From contig NZ_JARBAX010000002.1 of the NCBI RefSeq assembly GCF_028807635.1, positions 744,001 to 808,000 on the forward strand: DNA of 64,000 nucleotides, read 5' to 3'. Each line of letters opens with the position of its first letter. Within the stretch, counting starts at the first letter, position 1. The translations under genes were made by a program, and so were the position numbers. Shown here piece by piece: positions 1 through 9,750 of the stretch. The notes below the pieces were generated by a model that was not told the origin of the DNA, did no database searches, and was given only the letters and a program-made list of their open reading frames with translations. Source of the stretch: Streptomyces spiramyceticus. Lineage in GTDB: Bacteria > Actinomycetota > Actinomycetes > Streptomycetales > Streptomycetaceae.

Positions 1-2049
1 CGCCATGTGCTGGTGGTCGCACCCCAGTGCCGGTCGATGGAAAGGCTCGACCGGCTGGAGGAAGCCGCGACCGACCTGTACGACGTGCTGGCCGACGACG
101 ACCTCGGCGCGTGCCGGCCGGGGCTTCCCGACGGCCGCCCGTCGCTCGTGACGGGCCACAATCTGACGAGCCACGAAATCCGGGCGCTGATCGAGGACGC
201 CATCGAGTACGCCGCCAAGCGGAACGCCAGTCTGTTCCTCGCGCTGCTCGGCCACGGATTCGTACCCGGCACGACGACCACGCTGTACCTCATGGGATGC
301 GATTCGACGGAGGACCGGACCGAACGCGCCGTAAATGTGGGCGAGTTACTGGCCGGGGCCGCGAATCACGGCGCCATTCCGAGTGTCCTCGGGATCATCG
401 ACACCTGCCACGCGGCCGGCGCGTCACCGCCGCGCGAAGACCTGGCCGCCGGTATGCGCAACGGACGCAGCCGCCTCTCGCTCCTCATGGGCTCGCTGGC
501 CGGCGAAGAAGGCTCCGGCTTGACCTTCTCCCGAGAACTGGCCCGCGTCATACGCAAGGGCGTGCCCGGCAGCGGTGCGCTGCTCGGCCTGCGCGAAGTG
601 CGCCAGGGCGTACGCGGCCTGGTCGTCGGGCAGAACGTCAGCAGCTGGGAGCACGACGGCGACGGGCTCGCGCAGGGGTGGCTCTGGATCACCCGCAACG
701 CCAGCCATCACCATGTGTTCCCCGGCGGCCTGTGCGGCCCCATGGCCCGCGAGGAGCTGACCGCCGCACTCGGCGCCCTCGACTCCGAGGCACCGGCCAC
801 CGCGCTGCCCAGTGACGCGCAGTCGGCCCTGGAGTGCCAGGAACGGCTGAAGGACTTCCCCGACTCCGTGGCCCGCAGACGCGCCGAACGCGCCGTACGG
901 AGCCTGCTCATCGCCGTACACACCGTGAAATTCATCCGCTCCTGGCTCGGCAGCGACCTGACCACCGCAAGACTGCGCCGCGCCCTGCACACCCAGCTCG
1001 CCTGGGAACGGCGCCTGCCCAGCAGCGTGCTGGAGCTGTCCGAGGTCGAAGCGGTCGACCGGCTGGCCTTCGACCATCCGCGCGCCGACCCCGACTGCCG
1101 TCCCTCGGTGGCCAGATTCGTCGCCCTGCTCGCACAGGACGCCAGGAAGGACGTCCACGACGAGGCGCTCGCACGCTGGGCACTGCTGATCGACGCCCAG
1201 CGAGCCCTCAACGACGCCGTGGAAGACGTAACGGGCAGGCAGCGCGTACGCAGACTGAAGCTCGCCGTCAGCCTGCACTCCTCCCTCACCGGCGACTGGC
1301 CCGAGGAGGTCGGCGCCTGGCTGCTCAAGGACGGCGGGCTGCTGCACCGGGAGGACTTCCGCTGCCCCACCGCCGACCGGAACGGCACGGAGAGCGCCGT
1401 CATGGCCGCCGTGCGCTGGGCCGAGACGTACGCCGCAGCGCTCGACATCAAGCTGAAGCGCATCGACGTCGCCGCCCCCAGCAGACTGCTGCGCACCTGG
1501 CGGCCCGAGGAAGCCGGAGTGGCGCAGCGCCTCGGAGTGACGTACGACGTCGTCATGCACTGGAGCCGGCGGCTGACCCCGGACCTGGTGCTCCAGGAGA
1601 TCGAACCCACCGTCCGCGACAAGTCGGAGGCGATCGCCGCCTGCGACGTGGGCGTCCCCGTCGACTGGCTCGCGGAGCAGGACACCGGCGAAAGACAGGT
1701 CCTGCGCGGTCACCTGCGCAACGGCCGCTACGCACGCGCGATCGGACTGACGCACCACACAGGTGTCGACGACGACCTGCTGGACATGCTCCTCGCCTAC
1801 ACCCCCGTGCTGCTGTGGCCGCACACCGCCGCCGGCTTCCCCGAGGCGCGTCACGGCAGCCTCGAACACGACTGGCGGGACATGCCCGAAGCGCTCGTAC
1901 GCGCCTACCAGTGCCGCTGGCGCGAGGAGGCCGTCAAGGACTTCGTCGACCTCCGTGCCGTCTGGGACGACCACGAGTGGCTGCGCTTCTGCCGCCTCTT
2001 CAGGACCGCGATTCTCCCCGCACAGACTCCGGATGAGGGAACCCCATGA
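1..2049 (+). CDS. Caspase-like (C14) protease with VMAP-like C-terminus, 5' partial
   Basis: The N-terminal third is a caspase-fold peptidase. Counting from a GTG at base 7, the catalytic His lies in LLGHGF (H83) and the catalytic Cys in IIDTCHAAG (C134), each after a hydrophobic strand. The reading frame is open to base 1 and the text before GTG (Arg-His) looks like the usual first strand of these proteins, so the true start probably lies upstream and the gene is 5' partial. The remaining ~450 residues lack protease motifs and end in a region with a 'TPVLLWPH' strand and a Trp/Arg-rich tail. I read this as the VMAP-C module that pairs with MoxR and vWA partners in ternary conflict systems; that is inference from order and sequence style. 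The stop overlaps the next ATG (ATGA), so the three genes are translationally coupled. Caspase call is firm; VMAP call is moderate. Confidence 0.75.
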   Translation, partial: RHVLVVAPQCRSMERLDRLEEAATDLYDVLADDDLGACRPGLPDGRPSLVTGHNLTSHEIRALIEDAIEYAAKRNASLFLALLGHGFVPGTTTTLYLMGCDSTEDRTERAVNVGELLAGAANHGAIPSVLGIIDTCHAAGASPPREDLAAGMRNGRSRLSLLMGSLAGEEGSGLTFSRELARVIRKGVPGSGALLGLREVRQGVRGLVVGQNVSSWEHDGDGLAQGWLWITRNASHHHVFPGGLCGPMAREELTAALGALDSEAPATALPSDAQSALECQERLKDFPDSVARRRAERAVRSLLIAVHTVKFIRSWLGSDLTTARLRRALHTQLAWERRLPSSVLELSEVEAVDRLAFDHPRADPDCRPSVARFVALLAQDARKDVHDEALARWALLIDAQRALNDAVEDVTGRQRVRRLKLAVSLHSSLTGDWPEEVGAWLLKDGGLLHREDFRCPTADRNGTESAVMAAVRWAETYAAALDIKLKRIDVAAPSRLLRTWRPEEAGVAQRLGVTYDVVMHWSRRLTPDLVLQEIEPTVRDKSEAIAACDVGVPVDWLAEQDTGERQVLRGHLRNGRYARAIGLTHHTGVDDDLLDMLLAYTPVLLWPHTAAGFPEARHGSLEHDWRDMPEALVRAYQCRWREEAVKDFVDLRAVWDDHEWLRFCRLFRTAILPAQTPDEGTP

Positions 2050-3002
2050 CGTGGAACGCGTACTACCGAGGAAACGGTGAGCCCGGGGAGGACGTGCGGC
2101 TGCCCGCGCCGCCGCCGTGGCGCACCTTCCCCAGGCGTTCGGCGGCCGAGGTGTTCCAGCCCCCCGAGGGTCTCATCGACGTGGTGAACGCGGCACTCGC
2201 CCTGCGCAGGCCCCTGCTGATCACCGGCGTACCCGGCTCCGGCAAGTCCACCGTGATCGAGCAGGTCGCGGTGGAGCTGTCCCTCGGTCCCGTCCTGCGC
2301 TGGCACATCACCTCGCGCAGCACCCTGGCCGACGCGCTCTACCACTACGACGCCCTCGGCCGTATCCACGCCCAGCGGCTGCAGCAGGAGAAGGCCCGCG
2401 CGGGCGACGGAAAGCCCGCCGAGGACGACATCGCGGCCTTCCTCAGCCTCGGCCCCCTGGGGACGGCGCTGCTGCCGTCGCCCCGGCCGCGTGCCCTGCT
2501 CATCGACGAGATCGACAAGGCCGACCTCGACCTGCCCGGCGACCTTCTCGACGTCCTGGAGCGCGGGGAGTTCCGCATCCCCGAGCTGCTGCGCGAGGAG
2601 CAGCGCGCCGTAACCGTACGGATGTGGGACTCCGACGACAGCCACTTCGTCGGGGACGGCCATGTGCAGTGCACCGAGTTCCCCTTCATCGTGATGACGA
2701 GCAACGGCGAACAGGAACTGCCCGCACCCTTCCTGCGCCGTTGCGTGCGCTACGTCATGCCCAAGCCCACCCCGGAACTCGTCCGTGAAGTGGTGCGCAG
2801 GCACCTCCGGCTGGACGTCCCGGACAGCGGGCCGATGGCAGACTTCGTCGACGAGTTCGTACGACGCGTCGCCGGCGGCGAGTCCGTGGCCATCGACCAG
2901 CTGCTCGGCAGCCTCCACCTGCTCCACGGCCCCGAAGGCCTCGACCCGGACCGGCACGGCAAGCTGATCAGCCTCCTCATGAAGGACCTCTCCGGTGCCT
3001 GA
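2046..3002 (+). CDS. MoxR-family AAA+ ATPase
   Basis: A 318-aa AAA+ ATPase. Walker A is GVPGSGKST (residues 61-69), Walker B is ALLIDEIDK (about 150-158), sensor 1 is the FIVMTSNGE strand, and an Arg pair follows in APFLRRCVRYVMP. The MTSNGE and FLRRC features are typical of MoxR and dynein-related ATPases, which remodel or load a vWA partner. It starts at ATG inside the stop of the caspase-like gene and its own end overlaps the downstream GTG by 8 bases, so stoichiometric co-expression is likely. In the vWA-MoxR-VMAP class this protein is the NTP-dependent switch between a sensing vWA protein and an effector. That role is inferred from context; the ATPase call itself is secure. Confidence 0.9.
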   Translation: MTWNAYYRGNGEPGEDVRLPAPPPWRTFPRRSAAEVFQPPEGLIDVVNAALALRRPLLITGVPGSGKSTVIEQVAVELSLGPVLRWHITSRSTLADALYHYDALGRIHAQRLQQEKARAGDGKPAEDDIAAFLSLGPLGTALLPSPRPRALLIDEIDKADLDLPGDLLDVLERGEFRIPELLREEQRAVTVRMWDSDDSHFVGDGHVQCTEFPFIVMTSNGEQELPAPFLRRCVRYVMPKPTPELVREVVRRHLRLDVPDSGPMADFVDEFVRRVAGGESVAIDQLLGSLHLLHGPEGLDPDRHGKLISLLMKDLSGA

Positions 3003-6000
3003 ACAGGACCCGCTGGACCGGGTCGTCGGGGCGCTGCACGGGCTCGGCATGGACATGGACACGCTGTCCATCGCCGAAGTGCTGTGGCTGGCGGCCTTCC
3101 AGGGACGGCCGTCGGGCGTCCGGGGCGAGGGGACACGGCAGGAGACAGCCGGTGGGCGGACGCCCGAACAGCCGGCGCACCGCCGGGAACCGGACCCAGG
3201 GCAGGACCCCGACCCGCAACGACTGCCCCTCTACGACCCGGCCGGGCGCGGCGACAGCGCCGTGAGCCCCGCACATCCGGTCTCCCTCCCGCGCGGTCGC
3301 GCCCTGCCGGGCGCCCGTGAACTGACCCGTGCGCTGCGGCCGTTGAAACGCTCCTGGCCGCAGGGGCGCCGTATGCGGCTCGACATGGCCGCGACGGTCT
3401 CCGACTACGCGCGCAGCGGCGAGCTCATCCCGGCGTTCGGCCCCGCACCGGAACGGTGGTTCGACGGCACGATCGTCGTCGACCGGTCGCCCACCATGGC
3501 CGTATGGGGCGATACGACCGCCGAGCTGCTCAGGCTCCTGTCACGGGCCGGGATCTTCCGCACCCTGCGGGTCTGGGACCTCAACACCCAGCACACGGCC
3601 TCCACGGCCTCCGCACTGCACGGCCCGTTCGGGCAGCGGGTCCCGGAAGGCGGCTCGCGGTCATCCCAGCCGCGCCGGCTGACGCTCGTCGTCTCGGACT
3701 GCGCATCGGCCGCCTGGCGCGACGACCGGCTGTGGCGCCGCCTCCACGGCTGGGCCAAAGCCATGCCCACCGTCCTCGTCAACCCGCTGCCGCCGAGGAC
3801 CTGGCGGACCGTAGGCCTCGACCTGCCCGCCGTACGGGTCACCTCGCCCGGGCGCCCCGGCGTACGCAACTCACGACTGCGCTTCACACCCCCGCCCCTG
3901 ATGGAGGAGGCATTTCCCGCCGCCACAGCACCGGGGAAGGAGTGGCTGGCCGTGCCGGCCGTATCGCTGTCGCCGCGCGCGGTGGGCAACTGGGCGCGCA
4001 CGCTCATGCGGGCGGACCCCGCCGGTTGCGAGGCGCTGCTGCTGCCCGCTCCGGGTGTGGTCGACCGCGCGACGGCGCAGGGGGTGCCGGATACGGTCGA
4101 CGCGCGGACGGCGGCCGAGTCGTTCCTGCTGCGGGCCTCGCCGGCGGCTGCGCGCCTGGCCGTACTCTGCTCGCCGTACGAGGAGGTGAAGCTCCCACTG
4201 CTCCGGCTCATCCAGCACGAACTTGTCCCGGAGGCAACGACGGCCGACCTGGCGGAGTTCGTGGTCGGAGGCCTGGTCACGTTCGCGGAGAGCGGGACCG
4301 CCGGGACCGCCGGAGACGCCGCGAACGCGGGGAACGAGGGGCCAGTACTCCGCTTCCGCAGCGGCGTACGCGAGCAGCTCGAACCCCGGCTGGGCGAACG
4401 CGATCTCTGGCGCTTCTACGACGCGCTGGAGCGGTACAGCGCCATGGACGCGGAGCCGCTGTCCACGCTCCCGGCCGTCGTGCCCGGCGTACGGGGAAGG
4501 GCCGCTGTAGCGGCGGGCCGCTCGCCCTTCGCCGAGGCGTCCCTCCAGACGTTGCGGGCGCTGGGGATGGCGGCGGAGGAGGCGCCGGTCGAGGAGATCC
4601 AGGCGGCCGAATCGCAGGGAGCGATGGAGGCGAGGGCCGTACGGAGGCAGATGCCGGCCCCTGCCCCACAGCCGCAGCCGGATCCCGAGTGGATCCAGAC
4701 CTTCGTCGACGGCCCGGACGGCAGGCAGTGGCGGCTTGTCGACGCCCCGGCGCAGCAGCCGATCAGCGACTTCCCGGCCGCCCTTGTCCCCGACCCCGCC
4801 CCCGCGCAGCCGCCCCCCGTCGGTGCGGACAGCCCCCGGGAATCGCCGTGGCCGCCGCGCGCAGCCGAACGCCGGCGCGGGGCAGAGCAGCGGCCGTACT
4901 TCTTCCTGAGCTACGCCCACACCCCGAGGTACGGGGCGGGCGGCCCCGACCCGGACATGTGGGTCGAGCGGCTCTTCCGGGACCTGTGCGGGCATGTGAT
5001 GGCCATGACGGACCTCCCGGCCGGTACGCCTGTCGGCTTCATGGACCGGGAGATACGGTCGGGCGAGGGCTGGTCGGAGCGGATGGGCCAAGTCCTCGCC
5101 GAATGCAAGGTGTTCGTGCCGCTGTTCTCTCCGCGCTACTTCGCGAGTGAGATGTGCGGCAAGGAGTGGTTCGTCTTCGCCCAGCGGGCCATTCACCACC
5201 GGGCTCGCTCCGCACTCCAGGGGGAGGCGATCGTGCCGGCCCTCTGGGTGCCGACCCCGCCGGAACAACTTCCGGCGCCGGCGGAGGGGTTGCAGTTCAA
5301 TCACCAGGCGTTCGGGGACCGCTATGTCACCGACGGGCTGTACGGGATGATCAAACTCCGGATCTTTGCCGAGGAGTACGAACGGGCCGTCTACGAACTC
5401 GCCAAGCGCATCGTCAGTGTTGCCGAGCATGCGGGCATTCCCGCTGGACAGCCCGTGGACTACCGGCAGGTTCCCAGCGCCTTCGGCAGCCCACGCGCAG
5501 CAGGTACCCAGAAGATGCAGATCACCGTGGCGGCCCCGGGCCGCGACAGTCTGCCCGGAGGGCGCAGTCCCGACTACTACGGTGCCGGGCCGCAGGACTG
5601 GAATCCCTACTACCCGGAGTCGGCAAGGCCGTTGGCGGACACCGCGCAGGACCTGGTGCGTGCGCTGAACTACCGGGTGACCGTCTCCACGTTCGGAGAG
5701 GAAGCGCAGCCCAGAGACGGTCGGCAGCCGCCGCTCACCCCGGAGATCCTGCTGGTCGACCGCTGGGCGCTGCGCGACGACGCACTGCGCGAGCGGCTCG
5801 CCGCTTTCGACGCCGAGCCGCAGCCCTGGACGAGCGTCGTCGTCCCCTGGAACCCGGCAGATCACCAGAGCAGGGCCGCCGAAGCCGAGCTGACCGAGCT
5901 GATGGAGGTGACCCTGCCGACCATGCTGAGGCAGGGCCGCGCGGCCAGCAGGGCGGCGGCCAGGGGCATTACGTCCATGGAGGCGTTCGCCCAGATCCTG

Positions 6001-6144
6001 CCGCAGGTCGTGGAGTCCGCCGCCCAGCAGTTTCTGCGCCATTCCGAGGTCTACCCGCCGAGCGGCGCCAGCCCGGCCGAGCGCCCGCGCCTGCGCGGTC
6101 CGGTCACAGCCGAATACGACCCCAAGGCCAACCAGAGGCCGTGA
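2995..6144 (+). CDS. vWA (SAV_2336-like) protein with C-terminal TIR/FxsC-like domain
   Basis: A 1049-aa multidomain protein. Residues 1-40 form a helical cap; 41-95 are low complexity. Residues ~150-295 are a von Willebrand A-like domain: the MIDAS-type strand VDRSPTM keeps Asp-x-Ser-x-Thr, and the later VVSDCASA strand is the second metal-site loop. This follows the Streptomyces SAV_2336 N-terminal pattern ('ALRPLKR', 'PERWFD'). Residues ~365-490 are helical with no clear catalytic motif. A TIR domain begins at RPYFFLSYAH (~632); the expected catalytic Glu is in 'CGKEWF' (~724) after SPRYFASEM. The last ~180 residues resemble the C-terminal part of TIR-like FxsC proteins. TIR enzymes of this type commonly cleave NAD. 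The GTG start overlaps the MoxR stop and has no competing upstream site. Its 3' end overlaps the convergent P450 by 41 bases. Confidence 0.82.
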   Translation: MPEQDPLDRVVGALHGLGMDMDTLSIAEVLWLAAFQGRPSGVRGEGTRQETAGGRTPEQPAHRREPDPGQDPDPQRLPLYDPAGRGDSAVSPAHPVSLPRGRALPGARELTRALRPLKRSWPQGRRMRLDMAATVSDYARSGELIPAFGPAPERWFDGTIVVDRSPTMAVWGDTTAELLRLLSRAGIFRTLRVWDLNTQHTASTASALHGPFGQRVPEGGSRSSQPRRLTLVVSDCASAAWRDDRLWRRLHGWAKAMPTVLVNPLPPRTWRTVGLDLPAVRVTSPGRPGVRNSRLRFTPPPLMEEAFPAATAPGKEWLAVPAVSLSPRAVGNWARTLMRADPAGCEALLLPAPGVVDRATAQGVPDTVDARTAAESFLLRASPAAARLAVLCSPYEEVKLPLLRLIQHELVPEATTADLAEFVVGGLVTFAESGTAGTAGDAANAGNEGPVLRFRSGVREQLEPRLGERDLWRFYDALERYSAMDAEPLSTLPAVVPGVRGRAAVAAGRSPFAEASLQTLRALGMAAEEAPVEEIQAAESQGAMEARAVRRQMPAPAPQPQPDPEWIQTFVDGPDGRQWRLVDAPAQQPISDFPAALVPDPAPAQPPPVGADSPRESPWPPRAAERRRGAEQRPYFFLSYAHTPRYGAGGPDPDMWVERLFRDLCGHVMAMTDLPAGTPVGFMDREIRSGEGWSERMGQVLAECKVFVPLFSPRYFASEMCGKEWFVFAQRAIHHRARSALQGEAIVPALWVPTPPEQLPAPAEGLQFNHQAFGDRYVTDGLYGMIKLRIFAEEYERAVYELAKRIVSVAEHAGIPAGQPVDYRQVPSAFGSPRAAGTQKMQITVAAPGRDSLPGGRSPDYYGAGPQDWNPYYPESARPLADTAQDLVRALNYRVTVSTFGEEAQPRDGRQPPLTPEILLVDRWALRDDALRERLAAFDAEPQPWTSVVVPWNPADHQSRAAEAELTELMEVTLPTMLRQGRAASRAAARGITSMEAFAQILPQVVESAAQQFLRHSEVYPPSGASPAERPRLRGPVTAEYDPKANQRP

Positions 6145-7171
6145 CCGGCTGCCACATGCGCAGAACGGTCGCCACGACGACCGCCAGCTCCGCACCGGCG
6201 AAGCCTCCGCCGACGGACGTGTCCTTCCAGCGGTCGGGTCTGAAGCGCTGCGGGTCGGGATACAGCGCCGGGGCGCGGTGCAGGGCGGTGCGGTTGTACA
6301 GCAGTTCCGTACCGGCCGGGATGCGGTACGGCCCGAGCTCCACGTCTTGGCCCGCCGTGGTCAGCAGGAACTCGTCCGGCGTGTGCAGTCGTACCACTTC
6401 CTGCACCACGCTGCGGGTGTACGGCAGGTGCTCGATCGCGCCCATGCTCAAGTCGTGCTCGTCCGACCCGAGTTGACCGTCGAGCTCGGCGACGATCCGG
6501 GACATGACGTCGCGTTGTCTCAGCAACTCGTCGAACAGCCGGGTCAAGGTGGCGGACATGGTCTCGGCGGCGCTGTGCAGCAGCGGGCCGCTCACCGTCC
6601 GGTCGACCACTTCACCGAGCGCACGGACGGCGGCGTCGAACCGGCGGTTGAGCGGCAGCGACAGGCGGGCGAGCGAGGGGCGCGGATACAGCAACTGGAC
6701 GATCCGTCCCTTCACCAGGTCCGGCAGGGCACGCTGGAACGCTGCGAAGCCTCCGTCCCTGAGCCGGGTGTCGAACAGGGCCCGGGCGACGATCTCCAGC
6801 GCCAGCCGGTTCATCTCCTCGGCGACATCGAGGACTTGCCCCCGCTGCCAGCGGTCGACGCGCTCGCGCGTCACCTTCTGGACGACCGGCACGCACGCCG
6901 CCATGCGTTCCGGGGCGAAAGCCGTCTTGAGGGTGTGCTGCGCAGGACAGCCGTCGGCGCATGTCACGAGCAGGCTGTGCACGAGGGTGGGGTCCGTGAC
7001 CACACACACCTTGCGCGTGCCCAGGTGGATCCGGACCACTCCACCGACCGGCGACAGCGAACCGATGAACCCCACGGGATCGCGCAGCAGCGCCCGCGTG
7101 TGCCCGAGGCCGGGGATGCGTCCCGGCGCTGTGGGGGCGTCCTGCCCGCCCGTTGAGGTCGATGTGAGCAC
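6104..7171 (-). pseudogene. Degenerate cytochrome P450 lacking the heme-ligand Cys
   Basis: The reading frame is open for 355 aa, shorter than the usual 400-460. The N-terminus (PGRIPGLGHT, LRDPVGF) resembles the CYP170-like terpene hydroxylase style. The ExxR motif is present (E258-VVR), as is an I-helix-like SAAETM (E203) and a PERF-like RFRPDRW. However, the F-G-x-G-x-R-x-C heme loop is missing: after RPDRWKDT the sequence passes straight to S319-VGGGFAGAEL, where a Ser occupies the Cys position. About 50 residues before the I-helix and the usual C-terminal strand are also absent. I chose GTG at 7171, preceded by GGAAGG, rather than the longer ORF to 7261. Without the thiolate ligand it cannot work as a normal P450. 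The deletions are in frame, so an altered function cannot be excluded. No terpene cyclase is adjacent. Confidence 0.75.
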
Positions 7172-7406
7172 GCCATCACCTTCCCGTGTGTGTCGTCGCC
7201 ACTGGTCCCGGCGGGCGAGGGAGGTGTACGCGCCGACCGCCCAGCAGCGTCCACCGATCATAACTCCGCGTATTGCGAACGGTTACTGTGAGTGCCGAAG
7301 TGCGGTGCGGGGAAAGGCCGACGGCCAACCCCGGGGGAATGCGGGGTTACGTATCGGGGCGGCAGGAGCACCACTGGTTGTCAGCGGTCCGTGCTTTGCT
7401 GGACGC

Positions 7407-8216
7407 ATGATCGATGACAAGTTGTCCGACGTCGAAGAGGCAGTGCGCAAGGCGGCCGCCGCCGAGATCGTGCCGCGGTACCGGCAGCTCGCCGCGCACG
7501 AGATCGTCGAGAAGAGCGGCCCGCACGACCTGGTGACCGTGGCCGACCGGCTGGCCGAGGAGCACTTGACCGCCTCCCTCACACGGCTGCTGCCGGGGTC
7601 CGTGGTGGTCGGGGAGGAAGCCGTTCACGCGGATCCGTCGGTGTACGACGCCCTGCGCGGCGACGCCCCGGTGTGGATCGTCGACCCGGTCGACGGGACG
7701 CGGCAGTTCGTGCGGGGAGAGCCGGGGTTCTGCACGCTGGTCGCGCTGGCGCAACGGGGCGAGGTGCTGGCCTCCTGGACCTATGCGCCGGCCCTCGACT
7801 GGATGGCCGTGGCCGTCCGGGGCGGCGGGGCCCGTCTGAACGGTGAGGTGCTGCGCCTGGGCCCCGGCGGGGAGACGCTGCGGGTCGCCACGTCGCACCC
7901 CGACTACACGACGCCGGACCAGAAGCGCGCGCTGCTCGGGCTGAACGTCGAGGGTGTCGACGCGCGGCCGTGCGGGTCGGCCGGGCTTGAGTATCTGGCC
8001 GTGGCGAAGGGGGAGTTGGACGCGGTCGCCTTCTCCTGGGAACTGGCCTGGGACCATGCGGCCGGGCTGCTGCTGGTCGAGGAGGCGGGCGGCACGGACC
8101 GTACGCTGGCGGGGGAGCGGTTCCGTATCACCGGAGGCAACGCCCTTCCGTTCACTGCCGGGCGCAACGAGGCCACCGTGGAGCGGGTCGTGAGACTCCT
8201 CGGCGGCGACGCGTAG
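7407..8216 (+). CDS. Inositol monophosphatase-family phosphatase
   Basis: A 269-aa Mg-dependent, Li-sensitive-type sugar/inositol phosphatase. Metal-binding motifs are all present: VGEE (E70, E71), the signature DPVDGT (D93-T98) in WIVDPVDGTRQF, and the C-terminal WELAWDHAAG with D216. The longer reading frame that begins at 6504 runs through the P450 antisense region and is spurious; ATG 7407 starts where family similarity starts. It is probably monocistronic, with a separate flavoprotein gene 74 bases downstream. Substrate cannot be told from sequence: inositol-1-phosphate, histidinol phosphate and 3'-phosphoadenosine phosphate are all handled by this fold. Confidence 0.88.
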   Translation: MIDDKLSDVEEAVRKAAAAEIVPRYRQLAAHEIVEKSGPHDLVTVADRLAEEHLTASLTRLLPGSVVVGEEAVHADPSVYDALRGDAPVWIVDPVDGTRQFVRGEPGFCTLVALAQRGEVLASWTYAPALDWMAVAVRGGGARLNGEVLRLGPGGETLRVATSHPDYTTPDQKRALLGLNVEGVDARPCGSAGLEYLAVAKGELDAVAFSWELAWDHAAGLLLVEEAGGTDRTLAGERFRITGGNALPFTAGRNEATVERVVRLLGGDA

Positions 8217-8290
8217 GGCCGGGCGCCGCCCGGCAGCTGCGCCGGAATATCCTGGTGATCCAGGCCATCGGCTGACGAAGGAGTCCGAAG

Positions 8291-9706
8291 GTGCCGTCGA
8301 TGCTCGATGCTGTCGTCGTGGGGGCGGGGCCCAACGGACTGACCGCCGCTGTCGAACTTGCCCGCCGGGGCTTCTCGGTGGAGGTGTTCGAGGCGTCCGG
8401 CACAGTGGGGGGCGGAGCCAGAACCGAAGAGCTCACGCTGCCCGGCTTCCGGCACGACCCCTGTTCCGCCGTCCACCCCCTGGGCGCGGGCTCGCCCGCC
8501 TTCAAAGCCATGCCGCTGGGGCGGTACGGGCTGGAGTGGCTGCATCCCGAGCTGCCCATGGCGCACCCCTTCGACGACGGCAGCGCCGCTGTGCTGTCCC
8601 GGTCGGTCGCCGAGACGGCCGCTTCGTTCGGGTCGCGGGACGCCGGGACGTACCGGCGGCTCGTCGCGCCGTACCGGGGGAAGTGGGAGACGCTGGCCCG
8701 GGACTTCATGTCGCTGCCGCTGAGCGCGCTGCCGCGCGATCCGCTGACGCTGGCCCGCTTCGGGATCGACGGGCTGCCACCGTCCACCTGGCTGATGCGC
8801 CGCTTCCGCGACGACAGGGCCCGCGCCCTCTTCGCCGGGCTCGTCGGGCATGTCATCGCTCCGTTGGACGGCATCGCCACCGGCGCCGTCGGCCTCGTCT
8901 TCGCGCTCGCCGCGCACGCGGGCGGCTGGCCGCTCCCACGCGGCGGCTCGCAGTCGATCTCGGACGCCCTCGCGGCGTACCTGCGTGACCTGGGCGGGGT
9001 GGTGCACACCGGGTACGAGGTGAAGCGGCTGGACGACCTGCCGCCCGCGCGTGCCTACGTTTTCGACACGTCGCCCACCGCGCTGGCCCGGATCGCCGGT
9101 CTGGGACGGGCGTACGAGAACTACCGGTACGGCGCGAGCGTATTCAAGATCGACTACGCGCTGGACGGGCCCGTTCCGTGGACGGCCGAGGAGCCGAGGC
9201 GGGCCGGTACGGTCCAGGTCGGGCCGAGCAGCCGCGAGATCGGCACCGCCCTGCGGCAGGCGGCCGGCGGCACGGCTCCCGAAACGCCGTTCCTGATCAC
9301 CGCCCAGCCCAGTCTCGTCGACCCGTCCCGGGCACCGGACGGCAAACACGTCTTCTGGGCGTACGGCCATGTCCCGCACGCCTGGGACGGCGACCTCACC
9401 GACGCCATGGAGCGCCAGATCGAACGCTTCGCCCCCGGCTTCCGCGACCGGATCCTGGCCCGCGCCACGGCAGGCCCGCCCGAGCTCGCCGCGCGCAACG
9501 CCAATTACGTGGGCGGGGACATCGCCTGCGGTGCGGCCTCCGGGCTGCAACTGCTGCTGCGGCCGAAGATCTCCCTCTTCCCGTACGCGACAGCGCATCC
9601 GGCGGTCTTCATCTGCTCGTCGGCCACCCCGCCAGGCCCCGGTGTGCACGGAATGTCGGGCCACAACGCGGCGAAGGCGGTCTGGCGGCGGCTGCGCGCG
9701 GCCTGA
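8291..9706 (+). CDS. FAD-dependent oxidoreductase, phytoene desaturase-like
   Basis: A 471-aa flavoprotein of the amine oxidase/phytoene desaturase (CrtI-like) superfamily. The N-terminal FAD dinucleotide fold is plain: [13 protein letters not shown] followed by the acidic strand end [16 protein letters not shown]. The C-terminal FAD contact is of the type [26 protein letters not shown]. The start is GTG 8291 (ATG 8300 is also possible) with AGGAG upstream. No carotenoid genes lie nearby, so the substrate is unknown; this orphan group is often annotated as NAD(P)/FAD-dependent oxidoreductase. Family call firm, substrate open. Confidence 0.85.
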   Translation: MPSMLDAVVVGAGPNGLTAAVELARRGFSVEVFEASGTVGGGARTEELTLPGFRHDPCSAVHPLGAGSPAFKAMPLGRYGLEWLHPELPMAHPFDDGSAAVLSRSVAETAASFGSRDAGTYRRLVAPYRGKWETLARDFMSLPLSALPRDPLTLARFGIDGLPPSTWLMRRFRDDRARALFAGLVGHVIAPLDGIATGAVGLVFALAAHAGGWPLPRGGSQSISDALAAYLRDLGGVVHTGYEVKRLDDLPPARAYVFDTSPTALARIAGLGRAYENYRYGASVFKIDYALDGPVPWTAEEPRRAGTVQVGPSSREIGTALRQAAGGTAPETPFLITAQPSLVDPSRAPDGKHVFWAYGHVPHAWDGDLTDAMERQIERFAPGFRDRILARATAGPPELAARNANYVGGDIACGAASGLQLLLRPKISLFPYATAHPAVFICSSATPPGPGVHGMSGHNAAKAVWRRLRAA

Positions 9707-9750
9707 CCGTCCGGCCGTAGCAGGAGGCGCAGGAGGGGCAGGATGGGTGC

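Noticed and set aside
3871..6195. A 774-codon open frame on the minus strand opposite the vWA-TIR gene
   Set aside because: High GC makes antisense frames long. It has no family similarity or ribosome site and lies wholly under a gene with clear domains.
6504..7406. N-terminal extension of the inositol monophosphatase-family gene
   Set aside because: It runs antisense to the P450 and through the intergenic gap; similarity starts only at ATG 7407.
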